A stretch of 64,000 nucleotides of DNA from positions 24,610,629 to 24,674,628 of the forward strand of contig JACSVZ010000006.1 of the NCBI GenBank assembly GCA_014706295.1, read 5' to 3'. The translations under genes were made by a program, and so were the position numbers. Under the pieces are notes generated by a model, which saw only the letters and a list, made by a program, of their open reading frames with translations, had not been told where the DNA came from and did not search any database. This DNA is from Lycocorax pyrrhopterus obiensis. Lineage: Eukaryota > Chordata > Aves > Passeriformes > Paradisaeidae. Positions 48,001-60,497 of the stretch are shown piece after piece; position 1 is the stretch's first letter; each line of letters opens with the position of its first letter.

Positions 48001-51000
48001 TTTGGGTGACACAGCAAACATGACTTTTATTTGAATAAAAGATACTGCTACGGTCTGTGTCGGAGCTTCAGAAGCAAGTAAAAGAGAATGACCGTGATCC
48101 AAAGGACAGAACCAATTACAAAACAAGGCCCTTCACTGAAACAAGAATCCAACTTATTTTCCTCATGTCTGTGAAACACAGAATGGTGTAGTTACCATCA
48201 CTACTGCCACGAATAAGCTCTGGTATGATAATGAAGCGAAAGTACCTTTGAAATAATTATTTATGTATCATTTTTCAAACAGAACATAGAAGATATTGGG
48301 ATGACTTTGTAAATTTATTTTATGGGCAATTTCACAGCTTTTCTCTCCTGTTGAGAATTTGATAATGGATATTGATTGTCTCTAAAGTGAGTGCAGGAGT
48401 GTGTGTAATGGTATTGCTATGCTCTATTTGCTTTACATGCATTGTAGCTGAGAAAATAAATAAGAGTCCCCATGTTAACAATTATGTCACAGAGAAGATC
48501 ACTTTTGCATTTCTGGATCATGGGAATATATTATGAAGAAAAGATGAATCCTAAATGCCCTATATAAAGTGTGTGCTCCCACTTGAGTGTCTGCTTTTAG
48601 ACCTAGAGTGCAAGATCTCAGACAGAGCTATTCTAATCTGTGGTTCTAAAAGGTGAAAAAAACAAACAGTAAAGCTCCTGGAAATGTCTCTAGAGGAAAT
48701 CTTGACCCTCTTTTTCAACAAGAAACTGTATTTAGTGTAGACCTACTGTATTACATACTATCAGTGTGTTTTGGCTGACTGCTGTGGCTGTCAACTCACT
48801 GAAATGGAAGAGAATCTGAGTGAAGAGCTGTTTTCTTCTGTCCTGAAAAGTACAGATGTGAAGGTCAGTTAAAGATCAAGGATGACTTCTTGACACTCTC
48901 TTTTCTTGTGTTGTGTGAAGTTTTAATGCCAGTGAGTAGGAAGAAAGAACAGATACACCTGCATTCATCAGTACGCTATGACTTGTATGTGGAATTTACA
49001 GTGGTCTTTGGATGAGCATTGTTTTTGTGGGAATGTGGGCAGGTCAGAGTCCCGAATTCACAAGGCCTGTGTGTCAAAAGTAGATGGGGCTTGCAAACAG
49101 ACCAGGAGCATGTTCCTAACAAATTGCATATGAACATTCAGCATGCTAGCTGCAGCTAATCTGTTTTGTCTAAGTTACTCTGCTTGCTCTTGATTATATG
49201 AGAAAACTGAGAAGAAAGTATTTTGATAACTTTTTCACCAATGTTTTCTTAGACAATGTTATTGCCTCTGCATTTCTGATTAGTTTGACTATTTCTGTTT
49301 GAAGTTTTAGAAGATGGAAACCATTTCCTTAAGAAAGTATGCACTGTTGTCACAGTCCAATACTCTCCAAGCGGGTTCTTTTAGATGTTTCATATGTGGA
49401 CAGTGTAATGTTTAATATCAAATTTACTTATTTGAAAATAGGTTATATTACATGAGATTTCCAAATCAGCAAAGTAACACAAAATATAATGAAAACACGG
49501 TACAAATCTAAGTTATACCTAGCAAAATAGAACAACTGTACTGGGCATCTCCTGTCACCGGTAAGGAATACATGGCTGGAAGCCAGCTCAAGCACATAGC
49601 TCTCTTCAGAATACTTTTGCTATTTGTCTAGATTTATACTCTCTGTTGGGCTGAACCACTTATTCACTCCCCAGCCTCCATGCTGGTCTGGCTAAGAAAG
49701 GGAGATATTTGAACTCTTTTAATAACTCAGGGAGAAACCCTTACACCAGTTGACCGACTCAGCTCTTCGTAGCTTTTTCTCTAAAACAAAGGCTTCCTTC
49801 CAGTCCCCTTTGTGTTGTGATAAAGTCAGCGTCTTTGCAACAGCTGTGGGCACTCACAGTCAGTGTTACTCCGTGACCTTCACAGGCACACCCCTGTTGC
49901 CCATCTCCTCTGCGTCTTCTTTGATTACAAGGTTTTATTGGCCAGTATGCAAAACAGTATTTTTTGCTTTTTCTTCCAAATACTGAAATTACATTATTCA
50001 TGAATGTAATAGGTACAAAGGTGGACCAAAGTTAGTAGTGCAATTCTCCAGGTTCTTCAAAGAACACTTAGCTTTTCTCTACCCACCTCTTTTTAAAAGA
50101 TGAACACGTGTAGTGTTCTAAATGAATGTCTGAACAAATTCCTGTTTATACTGATACAGAGTTCCCAATAGTATACCTCTGGTTGTGTCCTCGAAGAAAC
50201 ACCTATTTAACAAAGGCATGTAGCAGCTCACTACTGTAAGGATCCCTCAAGAGGAATTTAATTTTTAATTAAGTGAAGCAGTGTGTTTATTCTTGCTATA
50301 TAGCTGATTTATCAGGGCTTTGTTAGCTATGTAGGGGAAAGAGACTAAATTAAACACACCTTTAATGAGATGATGGGGAACTGGCCTTTGCTGTCATCTG
50401 GAGGACAATATATAAACACAAATATTGAGGGAATTGTTCCAGAGAGGTTATATAATAGCCATTAAAAGGCATCTTAAGTAGTGGCAGATTGGTAGGAAGA
50501 AACCTAACCCATGTGACTAAATGAATTTCATGGAAATTGTTGAAGTTACGTCTTGATTATTAATGATCACCTCTGATAAAGAATCTAGTGTAGCACAGTC
50601 TACCCCTTCAGAAAAATTAAATGATCTTCAGGTCCCCTGACGTCAAAGTCCTTAGTAAAATACCTAGTTTATCACAAGATCACTACTATTTTCCTGAATA
50701 TCTTATTTGGAAATTTGGGCAAAGAGTAGAAATAGCATGAAGATGCTTCTAGTAAAATTGCGTCGCAGTGAAGTCGGTAGCAAAACTATCGTTTGTTTCT
50801 GCAGGATGGAAATTTCATATAAGATCTTCCTACTCGATCCCTAGTGCAGTACAGTATAATCTTTATGCCAGAGCTTCATTCGGAAAGGAAGTAAGCATAA
50901 TTTTTTCAGTAAAGTCCTTTTACTGGATAAATAGATTTGAACATACATTTCTTGGCAAGTGTAAGGCTAGGGAATGAATTGACTCCATCAGTGTGCTGGT

Positions 51001-53272
51001 GACTCAAGGCAGAATGTATCTTAGCAAATCATTCCTGTAAGAGCAATGAAATGATAACCTGACATGAATTTCTTATCCCCTTTGTCTCTGAAAAAATGTA
51101 CTTTGTGGGAAAACTGTTACATATTTTACTTTAATGAGGGCATTGTATTTTATGATAAGAAGTTATATTGCTAAAAACATTTAAAAATATTCAGATGCTA
51201 AGAAATAGAAAAATATAAAGTTTACTTATGGAGTGAATTCATTTTTTTCTGTCTTGAAAAATTTTTGCATAAAACCTATATTGATAAATTACTTCTCTAC
51301 CATTCAATCAGTAGAAAGAATAATAATTCAGCCTTTATATTCTCTTTTGTCTCCTCTAGCCATTTGAATTTAGCTGGTATGTGGTCTCTGTTCTCAGGAC
51401 ACCAAGGGGAATTAACCTCAGTGATTTTTTTAGTTGTCTCTGTCCTCATTTATGCCTTAGGCACCACTCCAGGGATACAACTAGAAGGTAATTATCTAGA
51501 CACTAGGGAAGGGAAGTTAATGAATTGGAAAGCAGTATTGAAAGGTAGCCTTTGCTAACTAACATGCACGTTTTCTGGCTCTGTGAAATAATGTCCTTGG
51601 AAAGGCAGTTGAAAAAAGTGAAGCCCTTTAGATATTTCCTTAGGGCTTTTATATATGCGGTTGTGTATTGACTTACAGATGTGGACTCATGAAACCATAT
51701 AAAGTGACATTCTAGAGCAACCTTCCAGTACTCCTTGTAGGGCTGAAAGTCAAATTGGTTTTAAGGTGGATCCCATTTAGTTTATGAAAGAGCTTATGTA
51801 TTTGATAACTAGTAATTGGACTAGATCTGTTTCATTTTGCTTGGACTCTCTACTCTACCTTGGGTGTGATCACCAAGCCTTTCAGTTTCCTGTATCTTTC
51901 GAGCAAATTGCTCATTACTATTTCATGTTCACTTTTTTCTACTTGGGGAAACTGAATTAAGGACCTTTTAAAACTGCAACAGATACTTAGAGGGAGAATA
52001 GGGGAATATGAGATAGCTTTCTGCCTGATGCCCACAGCTAAGTTGCTCTGCCTTTTTATCTGCTAAGAAATGCATCTGGCCTGTTGGAGAGATGTGAGGA
52101 TGAGTGACTCACACTGCATATATGGCACATAAAGTTGTCATGATTCTCCTTAGGAGTTTCAAAAGATGCGAATCATACAAGCATGCAGTTTGAGGACTTG
52201 AACCTGCATAAAGGCTACCTCCATAGCCTTGTATCACCATTGCCTATATGAAGAGGAGGATGCTTCTCTGTTGCTTCCTCTTCCTGACAATACATGCCCA
52301 GAGGCTGAGACTGCACTCAGCTAATGAAGCCTCTCTGTGGTATGCCTGCTCTCAGAAAGGAGCAGCTTATTCTTTCCTGCTAGAAGAAAAGGAGGACCTA
52401 ATTCCTAAGTAAGATATCTCCCTTCCCCTTGTTGGAGGAAGCTGCTCTGAGCTTTGTTCTCCCCTGATATCAACACCTATGTGTGCCATGTGTGGGCTGT
52501 TACCAGTGTGCCCTTGTGAGTCTCTGATTTGTGACCTGGGTGGCTTGAGATGCCAGGGCCAGGCTGTTTCCCAAGTTCCATTTGAAGTCTCTTTCCCACA
52601 TGGCTTCTTACAGCAGGTGTTTTCATCATCCCTTGGGCGTGAGGTTTGAATCACACTGGTGCAGCTTCAGGAGGTTCCAGCATAGGTGGTGAGATAAAAG
52701 GTTCTGCCATGAGGTCTCAGAGTTGTTTGTCTGTTCTGGACCCACTTGTTCATGCGAAGGTGTTAACATGCCTGGAGTCTCTTTGGTTAACCCTAGAGAG
52801 GTGTCTTCACAAATGCTTGTGACTTATTCTACATTGGTCTGGGATCATAAGGTCACTATACCACGGAAACAGACATCATCTTCTATTCAGTAAAAGAAGT
52901 TGGCTATTGTTGTTGATTTGTCTTTTATGGCAACTCTGGGAATGTAAGCCTCTGGGCAAAGAGGGGATTTTCTTTGTGCTTTATTTCTTCATCTTTCATC
53001 CTCAATAAGCACAGGCATAATTTGATCTAAAGAAAAGTCACACGGTGAACTATTACATATTTTTGAGCCATTGTTGCTCTATTGTAAGGGGTACACCTCA
53101 CAGACAACCAGAATCTCTGAGTATGCTTTAGTGACTGCGTTCTGCCAGCAGATTTGTTCATATTCTGGGAGCTGGTTTTCCACTTCAGTTCCTTCTGTTC
53201 TTAAATTTTCAAAAATACCAGCTTACATTGTGATTTATTACTCATTAGTATTGTGTCTACCACATAAATTAA
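45061..53272. other. Intergenic, nothing recognised beyond simple repeats
   Basis: About 8 kb of AT-rich sequence. It holds a (TA)8 run at 47591-47606 and the octamer pair ATTCTGTG ATTCTGGG at 45631-45646, which recalls a CR1 tail without a body. No gene or clear mobile element was found. Confidence 0.55.
47591..47606. repeat. (TA)8 microsatellite
   Basis: A short uninterrupted TA run. No other feature is attached to it. Confidence 0.8.
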
Positions 53273-54260
53273 ATCACAGAATGGGTCTGGTTGGAAGGGA
53301 CCACAGTGGGTCATCTGCTCCAACTTCCCTGCTCAAGCAGGGTCATCCCAGAGTACATGGCACAGGATTGTGTCCAAATGGTTCTTGAATATCTCCAGTG
53401 AGGGAAACTCCACAAACTCTCTGGGCAATGTGTTCCAGTGTGTGGTCACTCACACAGTAAAGAAATTCCTCCTTATACTCAGGTGGAATTTCCTGTGCAT
53501 CAGTTTCTGCCTGTTGCCTCTTGTCCTATTGCTTCGCACTGCTGAGAAAAGCCTGGCTCCATCTTCTTGACACTGAACCTTCAGATACTTACAGACGTTG
53601 TTGAGATGCCCTCTCAGTTGTTTCTTTTTGAGGCTGAAAAGGCCCAGCTCGGTCAGTCTTTCCTTGTAGCAGAGATTCTCCAGTCCCTTAATCATTGTTG
53701 CCCTTCTGCTGGACCTGCTCCAGATGTGGCCTCACCAGGGCTGAGTAGCAGGGCAGGATCACCTTCTTCAAGCTGTTGGCAATGCTCTTCCTAATGAACT
53801 CCAGGATACCATTGGCTTTCTTGGCCACAAGGTTAATGGACGGCGTGTTGTCTACCAGGACCCCCAGGTCCTTCTCCACAGAGCTGCTCTCCAGCAGGTC
53901 GACCCCCACCCTGTGCTGGTGCCTGGGGTTATTCCTCCCCATGTGCAGACCCTTGCACTTGCCTTTGTTGAGTTTCAGACAGTTCTTCTCTGCCCATCCC
54001 TCCAGCCTGCTGAGGCCCTTCTGAAGGGCAGCACAGCTCTCTGGGGTATTGGCTGCTCCTCCCAGGTTTGTGTCATCAGGGAATTTGCTGAGGAGGCATC
54101 TGCCCCTTCATCCAAATCACTGATGGAGAAGTAAATGATGCTGTGCCCAGTATTGATCCTTGGGGGCCCCACTAGAGACGGGTCTTCAACAAGACCCTGT
54201 GCCACTGATTAGAATCCTCTGGGATCTGCCATCCAGCCAGTTCTCAATTCACCTCAGTGG
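53273..54260 (-). mobile_element. CR1 LINE, 5'-truncated, with RT C-terminal region
   Basis: This is the best-preserved mobile element in the window, about 1 kb. The 3' end lies at 53273 (+ strand: AATCACAGAATGGGTCTGG, then TTGGAAGGGACC). Reading the - strand from right to left, the RT segments come in CR1 order. GPPRINTG and FSISDLDEG (about 54180-54100) match the SVLGP--FN-FINDLD segment. FPDDTNLGG follows, holding the catalytic Asp pair in place of FADD. Then come MGRNNPRHQHRVGVDLLESS, EKDLGVLVDN, LVAKKANGIL, YSALVRPHLE, LGLFSLKKKQLRG, CQEDGARLF and RRNFFTV. Several frameshifts separate these pieces, so it is dead. 5' truncation of this kind is usual for CR1. The modest divergence makes it the youngest CR1 here. 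Confidence 0.97.
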
Positions 54261-55619
54261 AAAATATAAATGAATACACATCAAGCATAATCATAATTGG
54301 CTGATGTTCCTCAAGCTTAACAGCCCCGCCTTCTGTTCTGTGCCCTTCACAGAATTCATATGTGTAGACTATGATGATGAATGATCAGGCTTGTAGAAGA
54401 AAAATATTTTGCTTACTATCAAAAATTTTCAGCCTCTATTACTGACAGTGTTTTGCTGTACTGACAATCAGAATGTCCATGAACCACCTGTGCTCTAGTG
54501 GAGTTTGGATTTAGCATTTGAAATGGTGAGCTGAGTAACTACTGTCAAGAACTTAAAGTATTCTGCCTTTAATGGACGTATTTTCCAGTAAAGACCCTGT
54601 GTTATTCCCAAGCAGGGGGTATTTATTTCTCCTGTTTTTCTAAGAAAAAGAATACAAAAAAATGAAATAAGAATTTCATATGCTTTTCAAGGAATCTCTG
54701 TTGCAGAGTGATGCACAAAATGCATGACATGCATTTTTTCATGTTTCTTATTATCAGGAATAAATAACAGGAATTCTAATTAGTCTTATGATTGGGTTAT
54801 GGATTTGAGTGTTTTAAACCTATCTGTATTTTACAAATTTCTAATTAAAGTGCAATAATACTTTGAGAAATGACTCCTAACAAGGCTGGGAGGGGACAAT
54901 TACAATTATTGTTTTAATTTTATTTCCTGGTCTCTTAATGAATTCCGTATAAACTATATCAGGAAAACGAATTCTTAAAATATCCAGCTATGTAAATTTA
55001 ATCATCTGTGGAAGTCGACAGGGGAACATTTTACAATTTTCAATGCATCATGTATAGCATTTGTTTTAAGAGATAATTTGTGAATAAATACATTAATGCT
55101 GCATGAGCCAGAAAATAATCCACGTTTTGCATGTATGTACTACTTTCATTTTATGTGTTGTGATTCAAAAGGTTAAAAATATATTTTTTTCATAGGAGTT
55201 CATAGAGGTTAAATGTACAGTTCACAAAAGCATTAACATGTGCTTTACAACAAACAAATTCGGTGTTTGCCAGGCTGTACCTTTGTGGGCTTGCTCTAGT
55301 ACGGATATTTGTCTTTTTGCAATGAGTGACAATGTTGACTCATGTTTCCCTTGTAATCCATTATAAACTGCATATCTTTTCTGTAGAACTGCTGTCTGGG
55401 TAATCATTCCTGATCCTGGGTCATGCAATTTATTTTTCTTGTCTCTATTTGTGTACCCTTCCCTGCTCCACTGTATTACTTTTTTCAGCCTATTTCCCTG
55501 TTTATCAGGATGGTGTTGAATTCTAATGCTGCTCTCTATCATAGCAGTGGTGTGTTCTGGGGTGATATCATGCACTGATTTAGTGAGAATAATCTCTCTT
55601 CTACCCTTCAGGTCTTTAA
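54261..55619. other. Intergenic, with a 153-codon open frame of unclear meaning on the - strand
   Basis: AT-rich spacer. The - strand frame 55222-55683 begins inside the LINE fragment to its right and goes on for about 130 codons past it. I recognise no motif in that part, which contains IQHHPDKQGNRLKK. A host gene is unlikely. It may be an unfamiliar tail of the same LINE or chance. Confidence 0.45.
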
Positions 55620-56100
55620 TATATATAATAACTAATACAAATATATTAATTAAGACCAAATAAAGAACCCTGCAAAAGTCCAAAATGTCTTTCCATTTTG
55701 ATCATGAACTAATGATATTCAATCTCTGGCTAACCATTTTCCAGCCAGTTTTGCAATCTGTAATGGTTTTTATGTAGTAGCTTTGTCTGGCCTAGACTTC
55801 CCTACCCTGTTTGTAAGAATGTCATGTGAGAAAGTGTCAAAATATTACTAGTCCTGGGAAAGAGAGGAGATTGATTACTTAAAAATGTTCCTGGAAAATT
55901 TTACCAGGTTACTGGGCAAATTGATTTGACATGCTTTATCTCTGACAAACCCATCTGCACTCCTCTTTGTCGTTGTCCTCTTCATGACTCTCTCAGTTGG
56001 TTTGGCTGTCCTTTCCTGGACTGAGGTTACACTGGTTGATAGCTCCTCAGCTCCCACCCCACAGTTCTGTAGAGATTAGTCTGTGTCATCTGGTACCTCA
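55620..56100 (-). mobile_element. Ancient CR1-like LINE fragment (RT fingers/palm part)
   Basis: Read on the - strand, GFVRDKACQINL (about 55915-55950) matches the CR1 RT segment GF-KGKSC-TNL. Downstream on that strand, DNA near 55820-55850 (+ strand: AGAATGTCATGTGAGAAAGT, then GTCAAAA) is the typical reverse complement of the DTVSH-IL segment. A WLENW-like stretch follows near 55740. GLLQGSLFGLN then matches GVPQGSVLGP near 55660, with an in-frame stop and shift nearby. The right end carries CCTGGACTGAGGTTACACTG, matching the PVSLTSVPGK segment. It covers a part of the RT upstream of that kept in the 53273 copy, is far more diverged, and is a separate insertion. Confidence 0.7.
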
Positions 56101-58444
56101 CTTACCCTTTTCTGTAAAATAACCGCTAATGTGTCTGAGATTGCCTGACTCAATTCCTTAAATTTATGTGGTAAAATTCTTCAAGTTTAGTCATTCAAAA
56201 CCAACTAAGCTTTATAAATATCCTGTAGCCTAGAGTGGCCTACTTTTCTTTTTCTCCGTGCTCCCTGCTTCCCTAAGGAAAAGAAAGCACCCAACAACAA
56301 CAACAAAACAAAACAACCCCCCCAAACCCCAAAACAAAAACCAACCAAACAAAAAACCCAACATGGAAATGCATATGTATTTATAAGAAAGAGAAGACTA
56401 GACACTCCATATGTTGAATTTCTACTGCTCTGTGAAAGTTGGACCCTTTATTATTGCTAGGCCATATTAATAATTTAAGATAATTTTCAGATATAAAACA
56501 TGAGACAAAATAGCTGTGAAATGATGAGTTCTCCTGTGAAATTGTTCCATTTCACACTCAGAAATGCATTATTTTATCACGACAAAAGGGCAGCACTGCT
56601 GAACTGAAATACTGTTTTATTATTGATAAGGTTCAGCCTTACCCTATTAATCCATTTCCAGTTATCTTGTAGATAGAAGTTATTACACAGAAACCTCAAA
56701 GGTGGACAGAAAGCAAAATTATTGCCCCACACTTGCCAAGGAAAAAGCAGCAAAAGGGTTTGAATATGTGGAAGTGTTGATGGTTATCACTGTAACGTAA
56801 GTATAGGATCTGTGTAAACTGAGGGTGTTCAATGGGCAGATAGGATACAGTCTTTCATGATTCCCAAGAGTTTAGCACATAACTTTCATCTTGTTTGAAA
56901 GACAGTTTCAGGTTCAGGACTTGTATTGGGACCTTCAAGATCAGCATTGTTTCTGCAAAACCTTGGGCATTCTTATAGCATCGCATTCCAATCTCAGAAA
57001 CCTTTTAGACAATGTCAAAGAAGGCATTATCAATGCTGATATAGAGCAACTACTTCAAGAATTATGTGAAGATATCATCAAAGTTTTTACTAAAACCAGG
57101 ATCGTCCATTTCCCATTGCCACTGAAAATGCTCAGTGTATGTTTCGTAATCGCCTGTGGTGTGCGCTGGGCGACGTTGCAGGGGGGAGGAGGTGACCGGC
57201 AGGGCCCTTACAATCCTGGGCCATGTGGGCTTTTAGCCCAGCCGAGAAGCAAGACAGACATGGGATGTGGGGGCGATCTGAGAAAGGCAGTGGTGTAAAG
57301 CTGATGACACTGAGGTTCACCCACCAGTGGATCATAGAGGTATAGGTTTTGCTGGCTTTCCTATTCACAGGGCTAATTGTTGGAATGGTATTTCACTGTC
57401 TTTATTATGAATACAGAAATACATTAGAGGATTAAACTGTTGGGTTTTGCCTTATCAGATGTTTAATCTGCTAGTTATTGTATATATTCATTAAAATACA
57501 GATGTTTGTGATGTTGCAAGTTTCTCTTAAGAGATTAAGCACCTTTTATTTTAAGAAGAGTTTCAATGTTGCCTTTTTTACCCTTTTACCTTCTTTTGGT
57601 CCCAGCTGTTTATTAATCTAAAGGAATATAGGGATTATCTTCTCCATAATACTGATGTGCCAGTTCTGATGTGTCTAGAGGCAACATTTGAGTGACATAA
57701 TTGAACTTGGTGCTGAGACTGTTTTAATTACATTAATTTTAATTATATACAGTACATTATAATTACAGAGACTGAGACAGAGGGGCTCCCATCTATTAAG
57801 ATCCTCTGCAATGTATTTGCATAATGGGACCTGTTTCTGTGTGCAGTGTTACAGTTTTTGATGGCTTCATTATTGGTGGAAGGTAGTTTTTTTAAAATTT
57901 TAATTTACATTTGTGTTTCTAGTAACAACATTTGAAAGCCACCTTACAGCCTTCATTCCCCTGCACTAAAAAGATGCATTTTAAACAAAATATTTGAATT
58001 AGAGGAAAAATGAAAGAAGCTTCTTCTTTGCTTGTTGCTCAGTTCTTGTGCAAGACAGGGCTTCCAAGGATTCAACTAGGAAACCAATGAAAGAGTTTTT
58101 TGTAATAGGTGGAGAGCACTTGTATGTAATAGACGAATAATGCCCTACCTTTCTGTTCACCACAAAATCTGCATGGCTATGGTCAAATACATGTTGAGAA
58201 GGGGCATATATTTGCAAGTAAATATAGATTTCCCAAAGGGAACTTTCATCTCTGCTACCTTTCTTAGATCCCACTTTTATGTCCCTGCTGTGGGACATGT
58301 GCCTTCTAGCGTTCAGTGTGGTAGCTTCCCTGGAGTCCCTGGAAAGGTCTCAGTCCGTGGCCATGTCTTGTCCCATCCTTTCCCCTGGTGTACAAACCGT
58401 GCAGGGTAATAAATTTCCCTTTACAGGACCGTTATGATAAAAGG
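56101..58444. other. Intergenic, with an unassigned 135-codon open frame
   Basis: The stretch contains an A/C-rich low-complexity tract (56289-56360). It also holds an open frame at 56891-57298 (+), starting with TTG, whose first 80 codons are leucine-rich and helix-like while the rest is GC-rich and low in pattern. No splice pair or homology that I can name supports it as a gene. Confidence 0.5.
56289..56360. repeat. A/C-rich low-complexity tract
   Basis: A run of CAACAA, AAAACA, CCCCCC and AAACCCC-type words with almost no G or T. The - strand has several G runs separated by T-rich loops, which could fold as a G-quadruplex. Confidence 0.85.
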
Positions 58445-58515
58445 CTGGCACAGGGCTGGCTCAGTTGGTGTAACCAAACACTGGGTGGGCTCAAAATCAT
58501 GAGTCTCAGCCCCAA
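58445..58515 (+). mobile_element. Possible degenerate tRNA-derived SINE head
   Basis: GGCTGGCTCAGTTGGTGTAA (about 58455-58474) closely resembles the A-box region of a tRNA such as tRNA-Ile (GCTCAGTTGGTTA). About 35 bases later ATGAGTCTCAGCCCC is a mutated B-box-like segment. Songbird genomes are known to hold tRNA-Ile-derived SINEs moved by CR1. No intact cloverleaf or tail is present, so a functional tRNA is excluded. Confidence 0.3.
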
Positions 58516-60316
58516 GAGAGGTGCTGTGTAATCAGCCATATTGCGATGGAATTGGGCGATGGTGACCCTCTCCCTTGGCTTTTTGTGGTATGCTTTGGAG
58601 ATGAATAGCACCTTTAATTTTGGAAAATGTTAACAGGCTCAGAGTCTGCTCTCTGCTGCATTCACAGCTGTCATTTACTTCTGCTGCCTTTAAGTGTTTC
58701 CTAAACACCTGTCACTCTGATACTACATTAATTCACTGAGCCTAACCTCAACACATTTTTCTCTCACAGAGCAATATTTCTTTGCTTGAAATTCCTTTCT
58801 TGTGGGATTCTGGGGATTTTTTATTCCTACTGAAAACTTTCTCACTAGGGTGAGACACTTACAATAGCAAATACAGCAAGGAACAAATTATAATTTGTTT
58901 GGGAATAGCAATCCCAAAACTAAGTGAATGTCCAGCTCCATGGCAGGTATTTTTGAATGCCTCTAATTAGCAGTCTGGAATCTGGACTATAACATCTAAA
59001 TATACCTGCATGATTCAATACTTTATGTCTGGTCTTTGAAAAGAAATACAGCACTTGATGAGGTTTGGGGCACAGTCAGATGGATTAGCACGTCTAATCT
59101 GATTACTAAATACTAAATACTACTAGTACTAAATACATGGTCTTTCCTGTTTTCTCCTTCCAAGTGGATATTTCTCTCTCCCAGTTCAGATGACTGCTTT
59201 CTCCATCTTTTACCTAAATAGTTTTGTGTAGAACTGATAAGATAGTAGTAACACTAGTAGACTGGGATGTAGGGTGGGAAAGGAGGCACAATTCTCAGTA
59301 TAGGGAGGTAGTAATGGTTTACCTTGAATCAGAAACAGACAGGGTAGTTTAGTCTGTAAATTCTCAGAGTACTAAACGGCTTTCATAAACTCACCAAATT
59401 AGGAGACATGGTCTGATGTTTTCTAGGGATACTTTATTGACAATAAACAATTAATGTAAAAATTAATTCCTTGTCTATCTGGAAAATCTTTATTTTACCA
59501 CTTTGTAATATTTAATAATGAATTGAAAATTTAATAAATTCAATACTTAGTTAAATTAATTCAGTATTGAATATGAAAATGAGTCCTGGGTCTAGTCAAA
59601 TCTGAAGCAAAATGAATCTTTTCACCGAAACAAAATAAAATATTTAAATTCAAATTGGGTTAAGAAAATATTCATAGGCAATTTTCTTTAGTTCATTGCT
59701 GACTTAGTTATAGTTTGTGTCCTTTTCTCCCTTATCAGCCACCCTCCCTGAAGCACTATATTCTGCATTATGTAGTGTGTTTTTTCTCTGCCCAAGCTCT
59801 GAATTGTGAATCATAAGAATCACATCCCTGTTGGTGCATTTCAAGAGGGACAATTTCACGACATAGTCTGGCCCAGATAGGAAACAGGCCTTGCAGGACA
59901 CCCATGAAAGGGTGTTGTCATATCAGAAATATGGGTAATGCTGTCCTTTTTAGGACTAACTTACCTGTAGAAATCCTCAATTGAATTTAATTTCGGAAAT
60001 TCCACCCTTTAAAAGGTGTTTGTATTCCAAAATGCAGTCGTAATTTGGGACAGTCAAGCTGCTGATGTGGCTCAACTTTCTTTGCAATAGAATCAGTTGT
60101 AAATGATCAGAATATAACCAGAAAAAATTTGTATTTGTTAGTTATTCCTTCAGATTTAATACTGAGCAGCAGCGGTGAACAATTCTAACATTAGGGCTTT
60201 TTTTTGTCTCTTCACTCTGATCATTAATTAATACTGCTAACACTAAATTTCATCTTTCATTTTTATGACTCAGCCATTCTAACAGCATGCTTTAATTTTG
60301 CATGACCTGAATACAC
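58516..60316. other. Intergenic, nothing recognised
   Basis: AT-rich spacer with an imperfect ACTAAAT-type repeat (59104-59135) and a 10-bp inverted repeat (59538-59572). Confidence 0.55.
59538..59572. repeat. Perfect 10-bp inverted repeat with 15-base loop
   Basis: ATTCAATACT (59538-59547) pairs with AGTATTGAAT (59563-59572) in AT-rich surroundings. Confidence 0.7.
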
Positions 60317-60458
60317 TACTGTGCTGGGTTGGCCCTGGATAGAAACCAAACCCCTACCCAGTCACTCGCTTTGGCCCACTTACTGGGGAGAGGATGGTAA
60401 GGAGGGGAGAAAACAGTAAAAAACCCCAAAAAACAGAAGCAAGATAAAGACCAATTAT
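60317..60458 (+). mobile_element. Avian ERVL-type LTR fragment
   Basis: The stretch starts GTGCTGGGTTGGCCCTGG, the typical opening of an abundant avian ERVL LTR family. The later words keep the family order: a CCCAGTCACTCGCTT-like segment, GGGGAGAGAAAAC, GCAAGATAAAGACCAATTA. Only the first part of the LTR is present. No retroviral coding sequence is next to it. Confidence 0.6.
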
Positions 60459-60497
60459 GTCCCTTTCAACCCAAACCATTCTTTGATTCTGTGACCC
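60459..60497 (+). mobile_element. CR1 3'-tail fragment
   Basis: TCCCTTTCAACCCAAACCAT followed by TCTTTGATTCTGTGAC is the terminal sequence of CR1 with its ATTCTGTG-type tail, in + orientation. It directly follows the LTR fragment. It is too short to assign a subfamily. Confidence 0.65.

Noticed and set aside
59101..59135. ACTAAAT-type tandem repeat as a satellite
   Set aside because: Only two clean units and one interrupted copy are present, too few for a satellite.
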